Both the position numbers and the translations under genes were made by a program. Shown piece by piece: positions 41,680-51,537 of a stretch of DNA of 64,000 nt. The stretch is from Promicromonospora umidemergens (lineage in GTDB: Bacteria; Actinomycetota; Actinomycetes; Actinomycetales; Cellulomonadaceae). Location of the stretch: positions 120,780-184,779 of the forward strand of contig NZ_JAMTCT010000012.1 of assembly GCF_024171995.1 (NCBI RefSeq), given 5' to 3'. The notes under the pieces are model-generated. The model ran no database searches. It worked only from the letters and a program-made list of their open reading frames with translations, and had not been told where the DNA came from. Positions within the stretch are counted from its first letter, which is position 1. Each line of letters starts with the position of its first letter.

Positions 41680-42822
41680 GTGGGCCTGCACGACCTCTCC
41701 GACCTGTCGTACCCCTGGGACTCGATCGCCGGCATCGCGGCGACCGCCAGAGCCCATCCGGGCGGGCTGGTCGACCTCTCCATGGGCACGCCCGTGGACC
41801 CGACACCAGAGGTCGTGCGGCACGCGCTCGAAGCGGCGTCGGACGCGCCTGGCTACCCGATGACGGCGGGCACACCCGCGCTGCGGCAGGCCGTCGCCGA
41901 CTGGTTCGCCCGGCGCCGGGGCGTGCCCGGTCTCGACCCAGCCGCCGTGGTGCCGACTATCGGCTCCAAGGAGCTGGTCGGTCTGCTGCCCTCGCTGCTG
42001 CACCTCGGCCCGGGTGACGTCGTGGTGCATCCGGCCGTCGCCTACCCGACGTACGTGGCGGGCATCCGTGCGGCCGGCGCCACGCCGCTCGGGTGCGACG
42101 ACGTCGCCGACTGGGCCGGCCGGGACGACGTCAGGATGGTCTGGGTGAACAGCCCGGGCAACCCCACCGGTCGCGTGCTGGACGTCGAGGCCCTGCGCGC
42201 TGTGGTGGAGGCCGCGCGCGCCATCGGCGCAGTGGTCGTGTCCGACGAGTGCTATGCGGAGCTGGCCTGGGAGGCGCCGTGGGTCGCGGACCCTGGCGCA
42301 GGGCCGGGTCACGGCGGTGTCCCGTCGGTGCTCGACCCGCGCGTGTGCGGCGGTTCCCACGAGGGCCTGCTCGCGGCGTACTCGCTCTCGAAGCAGTCCA
42401 GCATCGCCGGCTACCGCGCGGCGTTCCTGGCGGGCGACGCCGCGGTGATCGCCGAGCTCACGCAGATCCGCAAGCACCTGGGCCTCATCGTGCCCGCCCC
42501 GGTGCAGGCGGCGATGACGGCGGCCCTGTCCGATGACGAGCACGTCGCCGCCCAGCGCGCGACCTACGGTGCCCGGCGTCGGGCGCTCGCCGCCGCGCTC
42601 GCCGCCGCGGGGCTCACCGTGGACGAGTCGGGTGCCGGTCTGTACCTCTGGGTGGCGGCCCGGGACGGCCGCTCCGGGCAGCAGCTCGCCGAATGGTTCG
42701 CCGAGCGCGGCATCCTGACTGCGCCAGGACACTTGTACGGCGACGACAAGCACACGCGAGTGGCGCTCACCGCCACTGACGCGCAGATTGCCGACGCTGT
42801 GTCACGCCTCACAGAGGCTTGA
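41680..42822 (+). CDS. dapC: N-succinyldiaminopimelate aminotransferase
   Basis: Class I PLP-dependent aminotransferase (380 aa) for lysine and meso-diaminopimelate synthesis. The PLP lysine is in YSLSKQSSIAGYR, with the substrate-phosphate Arg close by, WVNSPGNPTGRVL and SDECYAEL. The fdxA-dapC order is a conserved actinobacterial pairing, which supports dapC over other class I members. GTG starts one base after fdxA, so it is presumably translated by coupling. Confidence 0.92.
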   Translation: MGLHDLSDLSYPWDSIAGIAATARAHPGGLVDLSMGTPVDPTPEVVRHALEAASDAPGYPMTAGTPALRQAVADWFARRRGVPGLDPAAVVPTIGSKELVGLLPSLLHLGPGDVVVHPAVAYPTYVAGIRAAGATPLGCDDVADWAGRDDVRMVWVNSPGNPTGRVLDVEALRAVVEAARAIGAVVVSDECYAELAWEAPWVADPGAGPGHGGVPSVLDPRVCGGSHEGLLAAYSLSKQSSIAGYRAAFLAGDAAVIAELTQIRKHLGLIVPAPVQAAMTAALSDDEHVAAQRATYGARRRALAAALAAAGLTVDESGAGLYLWVAARDGRSGQQLAEWFAERGILTAPGHLYGDDKHTRVALTATDAQIADAVSRLTEA

Positions 42823-42830
42823 CCGACGGA

Positions 42831-42859
42831 TTGGAAAAACAAGAGCTGGGCGCGATACT
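42831..42859 (+). promoter_or_regulatory. Sigma-70-type promoter of gltA
   Basis: TTGGAA (42831-42836) and GATACT (42854-42859) are separated by exactly 17 bp, with 74 bp from the -10 to the gltA start. It is the clearest classical promoter in the window and lies directly after dapC. Confidence 0.7.
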
Positions 42860-42933
42860 GTCGTGCCCCAGGTCGACGCTGCCCGACTGCTTTCTTCAGC
42901 AGCGTCCCTCGTGCGCCATTCAGGAAGGAAGAC

Positions 42934-44241
42934 ATGACCTCCACACCGGTGGACGGCTCGAGCCGCGTCGAGCTCGCCGTCAACGGAACCTCTCACACCC
43001 TGCCTGTCGTCGCCGCGAGCGAGGGCAATGACGGCATCGTCGTGTCGTCGCTGCTCAAGGACACCGGCCTGGTCACGGTCGATCCGGGCTTCATGAACAC
43101 GGCGTCGTGCGAATCGGCGATCACGTATATCGACGGCGATGCCGGCATCCTGCGCTACCGCGGGTACCCGATCGACCAGCTCGCTTCTGGCTCGGGTTTT
43201 CTCGAGGTGTCCTACCTCCTCATCTACGGAGAGCTGCCGAGCCCCGCGGAGCTCGACACGTTCACCGAGCGGGTCAACCGCCACACGCTGGTGCACGAGG
43301 ACTTCCGCACGTTCATGGGCACCTTCCCCCGGAACGCGCACCCGATGGCCGTGCTCGCGTCCGCGGTGAACGCGCTCTCCACGTTCTACCCGGAGTCGCT
43401 CGACCCGGCGGACGACGACCAGGTCGACCTGGCCACCGTGCTGCTGCTCGCCAAGACGCGGACCATCACGTCCTACCTGCACCGACGTCGTGTGGGTGAG
43501 CCGCTGCTCTACCCGGACTACTCACGCGGGTACGTCGAGGACTTCCTGCGGATGACGTTCGCGACGCCGTACGAGGCCTACGAGGCCGACCCGATGATCG
43601 TCGACGCCCTCGAGAAGCTGCTCGTGCTCCACGCGGACCACGAGCAGAACTGCTCCACGTCCACCGTGCGCGTCGTCGGCTCGTCCAACGCGACGCTGTA
43701 CGCCTCGGTCGCCGCGGGCGTGAACGCCCTGTCCGGCCCCGCGCACGGCGGCGCCAACGAGGCGGTCCTGTCGATGCTCGAGAAGATTCGCTCGGGCGGC
43801 GAGACGGTCGAGACCTTTATGGAAAAGGTCAAGAACAAGCAGGACGGCGTGCGCCTGATGGGCTTCGGCCACCGCGTGTACAAGTCCTACGACCCGCGCG
43901 CCGCGATCGTGAAGAAGTCGGCCGACGAGGTGCTCGACAAGCTCGGCGCCAAGGACGAGCTGCTCGACATCGCGCGCGGGCTCGAGGAGATCGCCCTCTC
44001 GGACGACTACTTCGTGGAGCGCAAGCTCTACCCGAACGTCGACTTCTACACGGGCCTCATCTACAAGGCCATGGGCTTCGAGCCGGCCATGTTCACGCCG
44101 CTGTTCGCACTGGGCCGCATGCCCGGCTGGATCGCCCAGTGGCGCGAGATGATCAAGGACCCGCAGACGAAGATCGGCCGCCCGCGCCAGGTCTACACCG
44201 GCGCGACCGAGCGCCCGTACGTCCCGGGGTCCAGGCGCTGA
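42934..44241 (+). CDS. gltA: Citrate synthase
   Basis: Type II citrate synthase (435 aa) that condenses acetyl-CoA and oxaloacetate at the entry of the TCA cycle. Catalytic regions are GPAHGGANEAV, MGFGHRVYKSYDPRA and the Asp-containing NVDFYTGLIYKAMG. The N-terminal ITYIDGDAGILRYRGYPI is standard. AGGAAGGAAG precedes the ATG. Monocistronic, between its own promoter and a strong hairpin. Confidence 0.97.
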   Translation: MTSTPVDGSSRVELAVNGTSHTLPVVAASEGNDGIVVSSLLKDTGLVTVDPGFMNTASCESAITYIDGDAGILRYRGYPIDQLASGSGFLEVSYLLIYGELPSPAELDTFTERVNRHTLVHEDFRTFMGTFPRNAHPMAVLASAVNALSTFYPESLDPADDDQVDLATVLLLAKTRTITSYLHRRRVGEPLLYPDYSRGYVEDFLRMTFATPYEAYEADPMIVDALEKLLVLHADHEQNCSTSTVRVVGSSNATLYASVAAGVNALSGPAHGGANEAVLSMLEKIRSGGETVETFMEKVKNKQDGVRLMGFGHRVYKSYDPRAAIVKKSADEVLDKLGAKDELLDIARGLEEIALSDDYFVERKLYPNVDFYTGLIYKAMGFEPAMFTPLFALGRMPGWIAQWREMIKDPQTKIGRPRQVYTGATERPYVPGSRR

Positions 44242-44280
44242 TTTCGGTCGGCTGTCGCTAGTCGCCCCTGAGAGGTGCGC

Positions 44281-44338
44281 TCTACCCAGGGATCGGGCCC
44301 GGAACTGACGTCAGTTCCGGGCCCGGTCCCTGGGTAGA
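44281..44338. terminator. Loopless 29-bp palindrome after gltA
   Basis: Arms 44281-44309 and 44310-44338 are complementary over 29 bp with one mismatch and no spacer; the centre is TGACGTCA. As RNA it would form a very stable hairpin and serve as the gltA terminator. As DNA it could extrude a cruciform. Confidence 0.85.
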
Positions 44339-44440
44339 CGCGCATGGTGGCTGGTTCGCATGCTGCTGCGTGATCGGATCGTTGCCCTGGGCGTCACTAG
44401 TTTCGTCGTCCGTGTCACAGGGCAGGGCTAGTTTGGGCCC

Positions 44441-47400
44441 GTGAGTCGAGCCACCCTCCTTGCCCGCCGGTCGACGGCGCACCGCGGGCTGCTCGCGCTC
44501 GTGTGGCTGCTGGTCGCGGTGCTGACCGGCGCCCTTGGTGTGACCGTCGGCTGGACGCAGGCCGCCGCAACGGCGGAAGCCCGCGACGGGTTCGCGGACG
44601 CCGAGCCGTCGGCCCGGGCGGTGCAGCTCGCCACCCGCCTGGCGGACGAGGGCGAGGCCGACGCCCAGGACACCCACGTCCAGCAGGTGCTCGCCGACCT
44701 GCTCGGGAGCGTGCCGCACCACGTCGCCTACGACGTGCGGACCGAGCCGCAGTACACGCGAGGCAGCGCGGGGGAGGACCTGGGCCGCTGGCCGGTGGCG
44801 CTCCTGCCCGCCCCGTCGCGCGCGGAGGTGCTGGCGGGGGAAGGCGCGGCTGGTGTCACCGTCGTGGAAGGGGCCTGGCCCACCGACGCCTCAGATGCCG
44901 CGGTACAGGCCGATGCCGCGGAGGCAGCCGGCCTCACGGTCGGCGACACGATCCGCCTGGGCGTGGATCCCGATGCCCCGACGACCACGGGGACGCCCCT
45001 CGTCATCGCGGCGACGTGGCGCGTCACGGACCCTGACGCCGCCGTCTGGCTCGGGGACCCCGCTGCGCTGACCGGGGCCGACGGCGCCCATCCCGGCCCG
45101 GTGGTCGTGAGCCAGGAAGTCGTCACAGGCCTGGACACCGACCCGTTCGCGCGCTGGACCGTTGTGCCCGACCGCACCGCGCTGACTCCCGCGCACCTGC
45201 CCGCACTGGCGGCGCTCACCGCCGAGGTCGAGCGCGGCCTGGGCGAGGACGACTCCGTCGCGCCGCGCGGGCTGACCGTCACGGGCACGCTCAGCACGAC
45301 GGCCGCCGATCTCGAGGCCGCGCTGCGTGCGGCGGACGCCGTGGCCCTGGTGCCGCTCTGCCTCCTGGCGCTCGTGGGTCTGGTCGCACTGGTACAGGTG
45401 GCGCGTCTGCTGGCCGCCACCCGTGAGGCGGAGGTCGCGCTGCTCGTCTCGCGCGGGGCCGCGCCCGGGACGGTCGCGGCGGCAGCCCTCGTGGAGGGGG
45501 TGCTGCTCGCACTGACCGCAGCGGCGGCAGGGGGCGGCGCGGCCTGGGCGGCGCTGCGGCTGGTCACCCGGGCGGACGCCGGTGCAGCCGTCCCCGCCGC
45601 GACGCCCCTGGCCGTGGCGCTGGCGGTCGCGGTCGTGGCGGCCGCGACACTCATGCTGGTCGCGGCGCTGCAGGCGCAGGCAGCGGCGCGGCGACAGGTG
45701 ACCGACCGCTCGGGGCGGGTGCGCCAGGTGGCGGCCCTCGGCACGGTGGTGCTGACGGTGGCCGCCGCCGCGGTGAGCGTCACGCAGCTGCTGCGCTACG
45801 GCTCACCGCTGCTGGCCACGCCGGACGGTCCCCGGATCGATCCGACGGCCGCTGCGGCTCCTGCGCTCGCCCTCGCAGCCCTCGCCGTCGCCGCGATGGT
45901 GGTCCTCGGCCCGGCCACCCGCCTGTGGGCCGGGCTCGCCGGCCGGTCGCGCGGCGTCGTCGGACCGCTGGCGGCGCGGCAGGTGGCCCGACGGCTCGTC
46001 GTCTACGTGGTACCGGTGGTCCTGCTCGTGCTCGCGGGCGGCGCCGCGACGCTCGCGGGCGGCTACGCGGGTACCGCCGAACGGCTGCGGGCCGACGTCG
46101 ACGTGCTCGCCAACGGTGCCGACGTGCGGGTCACGGCACCGGAGAGCGGACGTCTCGACCCGACGCCGTACCTGGAGGGCGGTGCCGAAACCGGGGGGCC
46201 GGGTCCGGACGCCGTCGCCGCGGCGCCCGTCCTCTCCGCTACGGCGTACTCCGACGGGCTCCCGGTCACGATGCTGGCGCTGCCGGCGGCCGCGGCACCA
46301 GCGGTGATGCGTGCACCGGCGGAGGTGCTCGACGTCGGGCGGCTGGCCGACGACCTGGCGAGCGACGCCTTTGCCACGGCGCCGGCCCTGCCCGACGGCG
46401 CGCGCGACGTCGGCCTCACGATGAGCGGCAGCATCCGCCCGACGACCGATATGCCGCTGCCGGCGGGTGCGCCCGGGCACCGGCTCGACGTGTCGGTCGT
46501 GCTCGCGACGCCCGACGGCACGCTGGCCACGGTCGACCTCGGGCAGCTGAGCGAGGGCGACGGGACCGGCGACACCCTCGGGGCAGACCTGACCACCCAC
46601 GAGCTGTCGGGAGCTGTTCCACCACCGCCGGAAGGCCAGACCTGGCGGGTCGCCGCTCTGGACGTGGGTACCTTGCCCGGCTGGTCGACGGCTCAGGCGT
46701 CGCTGTCCGTGGTCGGCCTCACCGCGGACGGAGCGCCCGTCGACGGTGCGGAGTGGACCCTGTCGGAGACCATGGACGGCGCCGACGGCCTGGAGCTGGG
46801 AACGGAGACACTGCCCGGCCAGGTCGAGCTCACCATGCAGCTCGCCAACGACGCGACGGCAGCCAGCAGGCTCCGCCTCCTGACCACGCCCGACGCCGGG
46901 CCCGTCCCGCTGCTCGCCTCGGCGTCGCTGTTCAGCGCCCTGGGCATAGCCACGGCGGACACCTTCGAGCTGACCCTCGGTGGAACGCGGCTGCCGGTGG
47001 TCGCCGTCGCGTCGTCGGGCACGGTGCCCGGGGCGCTCGAGCCGTACGCAGCCCTGCTGGACCGCGGAGCGCTCGCCACCGTGCTCGTCCGCGAGGTGAG
47101 TGACCCGGTCCTGACGAGCGAGGTCTGGCTGGCCGCGGGCCCGCCCGGTGCCAGTGCTCCGGCCGACGCCGTGACCCGCCTCGCCAGTGCGACGACCGCC
47201 GTCGCGGAGGCCACCGGCGAGAGCAGCCGCGAGCGGCCGACCGTCACGACACCCGGCTACGGCTCTACGGACACCGCCGCCCCGGTACGCGTCTCGTTCT
47301 GGCTCGCGGCCGCCGGCACAACGGTGCTCGCCCTGGCCGGCGTGCTCGCCGTCGCCGTGGCGACCCTGCGCGAGCGGCGCGGCGAGGTCATCGTGCTGCG

Positions 47401-47710
47401 CGCAGTGGGTCTCGGTCCTGTGGCGCAGGCCAGGGCGCGGTCCACCGAGCTGATCGCGGTCGGCTCGGTGGCGCTCGCGGTGGGCGCCGTCGCGGGATGG
47501 GCCGTCGCGCGGTTCACCGCCGGCGGGCTTGCCGGCGCGACGCTCACGGGCATCGACGCCGCACCACCTGCCCAGTTCGTCGTGGAGACCGCGGGGACCG
47601 GCCTGGTGCTGGCCGTGGCCGTGGCAGGTCTCGTCCTGGTCGCGATCGGGGTCGGCGGGCGCGTCGCCGCACAGGCCCGCGACACCACCTACCGCGAGGA
47701 GGTCCGCTGA
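44441..47710 (+). CDS. Large FtsX/MacB-type ABC permease 1
   Basis: 1089-aa membrane protein with an N-terminal span, a roughly 250-residue outside domain, a central cluster of membrane spans, a second large outside domain and a final group of three spans with the FtsX-like signature (VATLRERRGEVIVLRAVGLG). The doubled layout is typical of type VII (mechanotransmission) ABC systems for lipids, peptides or antibiotics. TAGTTT lies six bases before GTG 44441, a leaderless start. It is coupled to permease 2 by a one-base overlap. Confidence 0.9.
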   Translation: MSRATLLARRSTAHRGLLALVWLLVAVLTGALGVTVGWTQAAATAEARDGFADAEPSARAVQLATRLADEGEADAQDTHVQQVLADLLGSVPHHVAYDVRTEPQYTRGSAGEDLGRWPVALLPAPSRAEVLAGEGAAGVTVVEGAWPTDASDAAVQADAAEAAGLTVGDTIRLGVDPDAPTTTGTPLVIAATWRVTDPDAAVWLGDPAALTGADGAHPGPVVVSQEVVTGLDTDPFARWTVVPDRTALTPAHLPALAALTAEVERGLGEDDSVAPRGLTVTGTLSTTAADLEAALRAADAVALVPLCLLALVGLVALVQVARLLAATREAEVALLVSRGAAPGTVAAAALVEGVLLALTAAAAGGGAAWAALRLVTRADAGAAVPAATPLAVALAVAVVAAATLMLVAALQAQAAARRQVTDRSGRVRQVAALGTVVLTVAAAAVSVTQLLRYGSPLLATPDGPRIDPTAAAAPALALAALAVAAMVVLGPATRLWAGLAGRSRGVVGPLAARQVARRLVVYVVPVVLLVLAGGAATLAGGYAGTAERLRADVDVLANGADVRVTAPESGRLDPTPYLEGGAETGGPGPDAVAAAPVLSATAYSDGLPVTMLALPAAAAPAVMRAPAEVLDVGRLADDLASDAFATAPALPDGARDVGLTMSGSIRPTTDMPLPAGAPGHRLDVSVVLATPDGTLATVDLGQLSEGDGTGDTLGADLTTHELSGAVPPPPEGQTWRVAALDVGTLPGWSTAQASLSVVGLTADGAPVDGAEWTLSETMDGADGLELGTETLPGQVELTMQLANDATAASRLRLLTTPDAGPVPLLASASLFSALGIATADTFELTLGGTRLPVVAVASSGTVPGALEPYAALLDRGALATVLVREVSDPVLTSEVWLAAGPPGASAPADAVTRLASATTAVAEATGESSRERPTVTTPGYGSTDTAAPVRVSFWLAAAGTTVLALAGVLAVAVATLRERRGEVIVLRAVGLGPVAQARARSTELIAVGSVALAVGAVAGWAVARFTAGGLAGATLTGIDAAPPAQFVVETAGTGLVLAVAVAGLVLVAIGVGGRVAAQARDTTYREEVR

Positions 47711-50505
47711 TGGGGGCGCTGTCCGGGCTGGGCCTGCTCGCGCGGCGGCAGCTGCGCACGTCCTGGGGTGCCACCGCGACGCTCGGCGTCGTCGCGTTCC
47801 TCGCGGCCGGTGTGCTGTCGACCGCACCGCGCGCGATCGCGACGATGCACGCGGACCAGGTGACCTATGAGACGGCGGCGGCCTCGGGACCGGCACGTGA
47901 CGTGGTCTCGGTCGCCGGAGCGATCCCCGGGGAGCCGCCCGGTGGGATCTACGGCTACGAATCGCCCGACGTCGGAGGTGGCGTCCCCGCCGAGCCCGAC
48001 TGGGCACCGTTCCTCGCGAACCTGGACACCGTGCGCACCGAGACAGAGGATCCGCTGCGTTCGGTGATGGGTGCCCCGCACTTCCACGTGACCTCGGCGG
48101 AGCCCGCGTACACCGAACCGGTACCCAGCTCCCAGCTGGCCGAGGCCAAGGTCTTTCTCCGCTCGGCCACCGACCTTGCGGAGAACAGCGAGCTCCTCGA
48201 GGGCCGGTGGCCCGGTGCGACCCCAGCGCCGGCGTTCGAGGTCGCCGTCTCGCGCGCCGTCGCGGAGACGTACGGCTGGGAGCTCGGCGGCCGGTACGAC
48301 AATCTCGGCGGCTCCGGCATCATCGCCCTGGCCGAGCGCTACCCCGCCCTCGTCGTGACAGGGATCTTCGAGGCCGGCGACCCGGACACCGACTACTGGC
48401 TGCACCACAGCCTGGCGGCCAGGGCATCGGTGATCACCGACCCGAACCGCGGCCTTCTCGGCACCGCTTCCGTCTACATCAGCCCGGCGATGATCACGCC
48501 GGTCACCCTGGGTATCGGGCAGACCCGCGTCTGGTATCCGGTGGACACCGACGGCGTGACCGCTGCCGACGTGCCGCTGCTCCTGGCCCAGGCCAACGGC
48601 CAGTCGGCCCAGACGTTCCGCGTCCCGGCGGGCCCCGACGACCCCGTGCCGATGGAGCTGCGCCCCAGCACCCGCCTCAGCGAGATCCTTGAACGCCTGC
48701 TCGCGCAGCGGACCGGCGTCGACGCGATAGTCGCGGTGCTCGCCGTCGGGCCGCTCGGCGCCACCGTCGCGGTGCTCGCCCTCGGCGCCCGGCTCGTCGT
48801 CGACCGCCGGCGCTCGGCGCTCGCCCTGCTCCGCGCCCGTGGGGCGTCCGGGACACAGCTCCGCCTGCTCATGGGCGGCGAGGGCCTCGTCGTGGGGCTC
48901 GGATCTGCGGTGGCGGGGTTCGCGGCCGGGCTCGCGCTCTCTGCCGGTCTCGGCCTCGACGCGCCGGTCACCGTGAGCCAGGTGGCCTTCGCCCTCGCCG
49001 CGGGTCTCGCGCCCGCGACCGCACTGGCCCTCGCCACCTCACCGGCCGGCCTGCGAACCGCCCGCGCCGACCTCGCCCCCCGCTCGCGCAGCCGCGTGCG
49101 GTGGGTGCTCGAGGTGCTGGTCGTCGCGAGCGCGGCGCTGGCGACCTGGTTGCTGCTCTCGCGCGGTGTCGTCGCGGGCTCGGGTGCCGGCACGGGCGTC
49201 GACCCGCTGGTCGCCGCCGCGCCGCTGCTGATCTCCCTCGCCCTCACCCTGCTCGCCGTGCGTGCCTACCCCTGGCTCGCGCTCGCGCTCGAACGGGCGC
49301 TCGCGCCCCGGCTCGACCTCGTCCCGTTCCTCGGCGCAGCGCGCGCCACGCGTGACCCGGCCGGCGGGCCCGTCCCGGCGGTGGCGCTCGTGCTGGCCGT
49401 GGCCGTCGCGGCGACGTCGGCGGTGCTCTACTCGACGGTCTCCGGTGGCGTGGTCCGCGAGGCGTGGCGAGCCACCGGCTCCGACCTGCGTATCTCCGGC
49501 CCGATCATCGACGAGCCGGTGGCCGAGCAGCTCGCCGCGATCGAGGGGGTCGAGGCGGTGACCGCGGTCGCCGACGTTGGTGACGCCGTGCTGCAGGGCA
49601 CGGCATCGTCCCCGCGGACCGAGGTGTACTCCGTCGACGCCGCGGCGCTCGCCCTGGTCCAGGAGGACGTGACCGGGGCGGCGCCCGAGACGCTCCGCGA
49701 GCTGGTCCGAGCACCGGCCGGTGGGGCGGACGACGCGTTGCCCGTGATCCTCACCGAGTCGGCCGCCGGTCCCGGTGTCGCCGCGGGGAGCACGGGGATC
49801 ACCCTCGCGACGCAGGAGGGCGAGGTCCCGGTCCGCGTGGTCGACGTGGTCGACACGCTGCCTGGCCTGCCCGCCGGCCGCGCGCTCGTCCTGGCAGACA
49901 CGGAGCTGCTCACCGCGAGCACCGGCGAGACCAGCTTCGCGCGGCTCTCGCTCGTCGGCCTGGCCGACGACGCGGATCGCGCGGCGGTGACCACCGAGAT
50001 CTCGCAGGTGCTGCCGTCCGCACTGGTGGAGGACCCGGACCAGGAGGCGGCCACCATGCTCGCCGCGCCCGTCTCGGGCGGGCTGGTGATCGCCTTCGTG
50101 CTGGCCGTGCTGCTCGCGGGGCTGCTCTGTGCGGCGGCCGTGGTGATGACGCTCATGCTGGCCGCACCCGCCAGGGCCCGGCTGCTCGCCGTGCTGCAGA
50201 CGCTCGGCCTGTCGCCGCGCCAGGGACGCGGGCTCGTCGGCTGGGAGATCGGGCCGTGGGCGGTGGTGGCGCTGGTGGTGGGCGCGGTGCTGGGTGTGGC
50301 CGTGCCGTCGCTCGTGCTGGCAGCTGTGGACGTCACGGCCCTGACCGGCGGCGTCACGCAGCCGGCCCCGGAGTACGACCCGCTGCTGCTCGGTGCGGCC
50401 GCCGCGGGCTTCGTCGCCGTGGTGCTGGCCGCAGTGGGCGTCGCCGCGGCGCTGAGCAGGCGCGGCGAGGTAGCCGCCCAGCTCCGGATGGGCAGCAACG
50501 ACTGA
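47710..50505 (+). CDS. Large FtsX/MacB-type ABC permease 2
   Basis: 931-aa partner permease with a first span (TATLGVVAFLAAGVLSTAP), an outside domain of about 300 residues, a central cluster of spans (VAVLALGARLVVDRRRSALA region) and a C-terminal FtsX-like block (ARLLAVLQTLGLSPRQGRGL). ATG 47710 uses the last base of the upstream stop. The two permeases probably form a heterodimer with the two ATPases encoded next; the substrate is unknown. Confidence 0.9.
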   Translation: MGALSGLGLLARRQLRTSWGATATLGVVAFLAAGVLSTAPRAIATMHADQVTYETAAASGPARDVVSVAGAIPGEPPGGIYGYESPDVGGGVPAEPDWAPFLANLDTVRTETEDPLRSVMGAPHFHVTSAEPAYTEPVPSSQLAEAKVFLRSATDLAENSELLEGRWPGATPAPAFEVAVSRAVAETYGWELGGRYDNLGGSGIIALAERYPALVVTGIFEAGDPDTDYWLHHSLAARASVITDPNRGLLGTASVYISPAMITPVTLGIGQTRVWYPVDTDGVTAADVPLLLAQANGQSAQTFRVPAGPDDPVPMELRPSTRLSEILERLLAQRTGVDAIVAVLAVGPLGATVAVLALGARLVVDRRRSALALLRARGASGTQLRLLMGGEGLVVGLGSAVAGFAAGLALSAGLGLDAPVTVSQVAFALAAGLAPATALALATSPAGLRTARADLAPRSRSRVRWVLEVLVVASAALATWLLLSRGVVAGSGAGTGVDPLVAAAPLLISLALTLLAVRAYPWLALALERALAPRLDLVPFLGAARATRDPAGGPVPAVALVLAVAVAATSAVLYSTVSGGVVREAWRATGSDLRISGPIIDEPVAEQLAAIEGVEAVTAVADVGDAVLQGTASSPRTEVYSVDAAALALVQEDVTGAAPETLRELVRAPAGGADDALPVILTESAAGPGVAAGSTGITLATQEGEVPVRVVDVVDTLPGLPAGRALVLADTELLTASTGETSFARLSLVGLADDADRAAVTTEISQVLPSALVEDPDQEAATMLAAPVSGGLVIAFVLAVLLAGLLCAAAVVMTLMLAAPARARLLAVLQTLGLSPRQGRGLVGWEIGPWAVVALVVGAVLGVAVPSLVLAAVDVTALTGGVTQPAPEYDPLLLGAAAAGFVAVVLAAVGVAAALSRRGEVAAQLRMGSND

Positions 50506-50544
50506 CATGACGACCGCGGACCCAGGCGTTCGAGAGGAGACCCG

Positions 50545-51537
50545 ATGAGCACGACCATCGAGCTGACGGACGGCGGCGCGCCCGCGTCGGCCGGGCCGCC
50601 GCAGGACGGCGGCGAGATCCGGTGCGGCGACCTGGTCCGGATCTTCGCCACGGACGGCGTGGAGGTGCAGGCGCTGCAGGGCCTCACGCTGAGCGTCGAC
50701 CCGGGGGAGATCGTCGCCGTCGTCGGCGCGTCCGGTTCCGGGAAGTCCACGCTGCTGACGATCCTCTCCGGCCTGGACACGCCGACGGGCGGGTCCGCCG
50801 TGGTGGCGGGCACGGACCTGCTGACCATGGGACACGCCGAGCGGGTGCGGTACCAGCGCTCCACCGTCGGCTTCGTGTGGCAGCAGACCTCGCGCAACCT
50901 CCTGCCGTACCTGACGGCGAGCGAGAACGTCCGGCTCCCGCTGGAGCTGGCGAACACGCTGCCGCGGCGTGAGCGGCGGCGTCGCGTCGAGGAGCTGCTC
51001 GAACTGCTGGAGGTGGGCCACGTGGCCGGCCGGCGACCGGGCCAGATGTCCGGCGGCGAGCAGCAGCGGACGGCGATAGCGGTCGCCGTGGCCAACAGCC
51101 CGCGCGTGCTGCTGGCGGACGAGCCCACCGGCGAGCTCGACGAGGCCACCTCCGCCGAGGTGCTGGAAGCCCTGCGCGGCGTGAACCGGGAGACCGGCGT
51201 GACCACCCTGATCGTCACGCACGACCCGACGGTGTCCGAGCACGTGGCGCGCACCGTCCAGATCCGCGACGGCCGGACCTCGACGGAGACGCTGCGGCGC
51301 ACGGAGACCGATGAGCACGGCCGGGCACGGCATGTGTCGGAGGAGTTCGCGGTGCTCGACCGGGTGGGCCGCCTGCAGCTGCCGCAGGACTTCGTGCACG
51401 CGCTCGACCTGCGGGACCGCGTCCGCTTGGCCCTCGAGCCGGACCACGTGAGCGTCTGGTCGGCGACGCCGGGCTCGTCGGCCGAGCCGAGCCCGGTGGC
51501 CGATCCTGTCGAGATCCCGACCGAGGAGGACCGATGA
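50545..51537 (+). CDS. ABC ATPase with AbrB-like C-terminal extension
   Basis: 330-aa ATP-binding subunit of the MacB/LolD class. Walker A is GASGSGKST, the signature is MSGGEQQRTAIA and Walker B is VLLADEPTGELDE. Beyond the usual 220-230 residues there is an extension of about 90 residues containing GRLQLPQDFVHALDLRDRVR, which reads like a SpoVT/AbrB-type swapped-hairpin segment. Its stop overlaps the start of the second ATPase (ATGA). Confidence 0.92.
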   Translation: MSTTIELTDGGAPASAGPPQDGGEIRCGDLVRIFATDGVEVQALQGLTLSVDPGEIVAVVGASGSGKSTLLTILSGLDTPTGGSAVVAGTDLLTMGHAERVRYQRSTVGFVWQQTSRNLLPYLTASENVRLPLELANTLPRRERRRRVEELLELLEVGHVAGRRPGQMSGGEQQRTAIAVAVANSPRVLLADEPTGELDEATSAEVLEALRGVNRETGVTTLIVTHDPTVSEHVARTVQIRDGRTSTETLRRTETDEHGRARHVSEEFAVLDRVGRLQLPQDFVHALDLRDRVRLALEPDHVSVWSATPGSSAEPSPVADPVEIPTEEDR

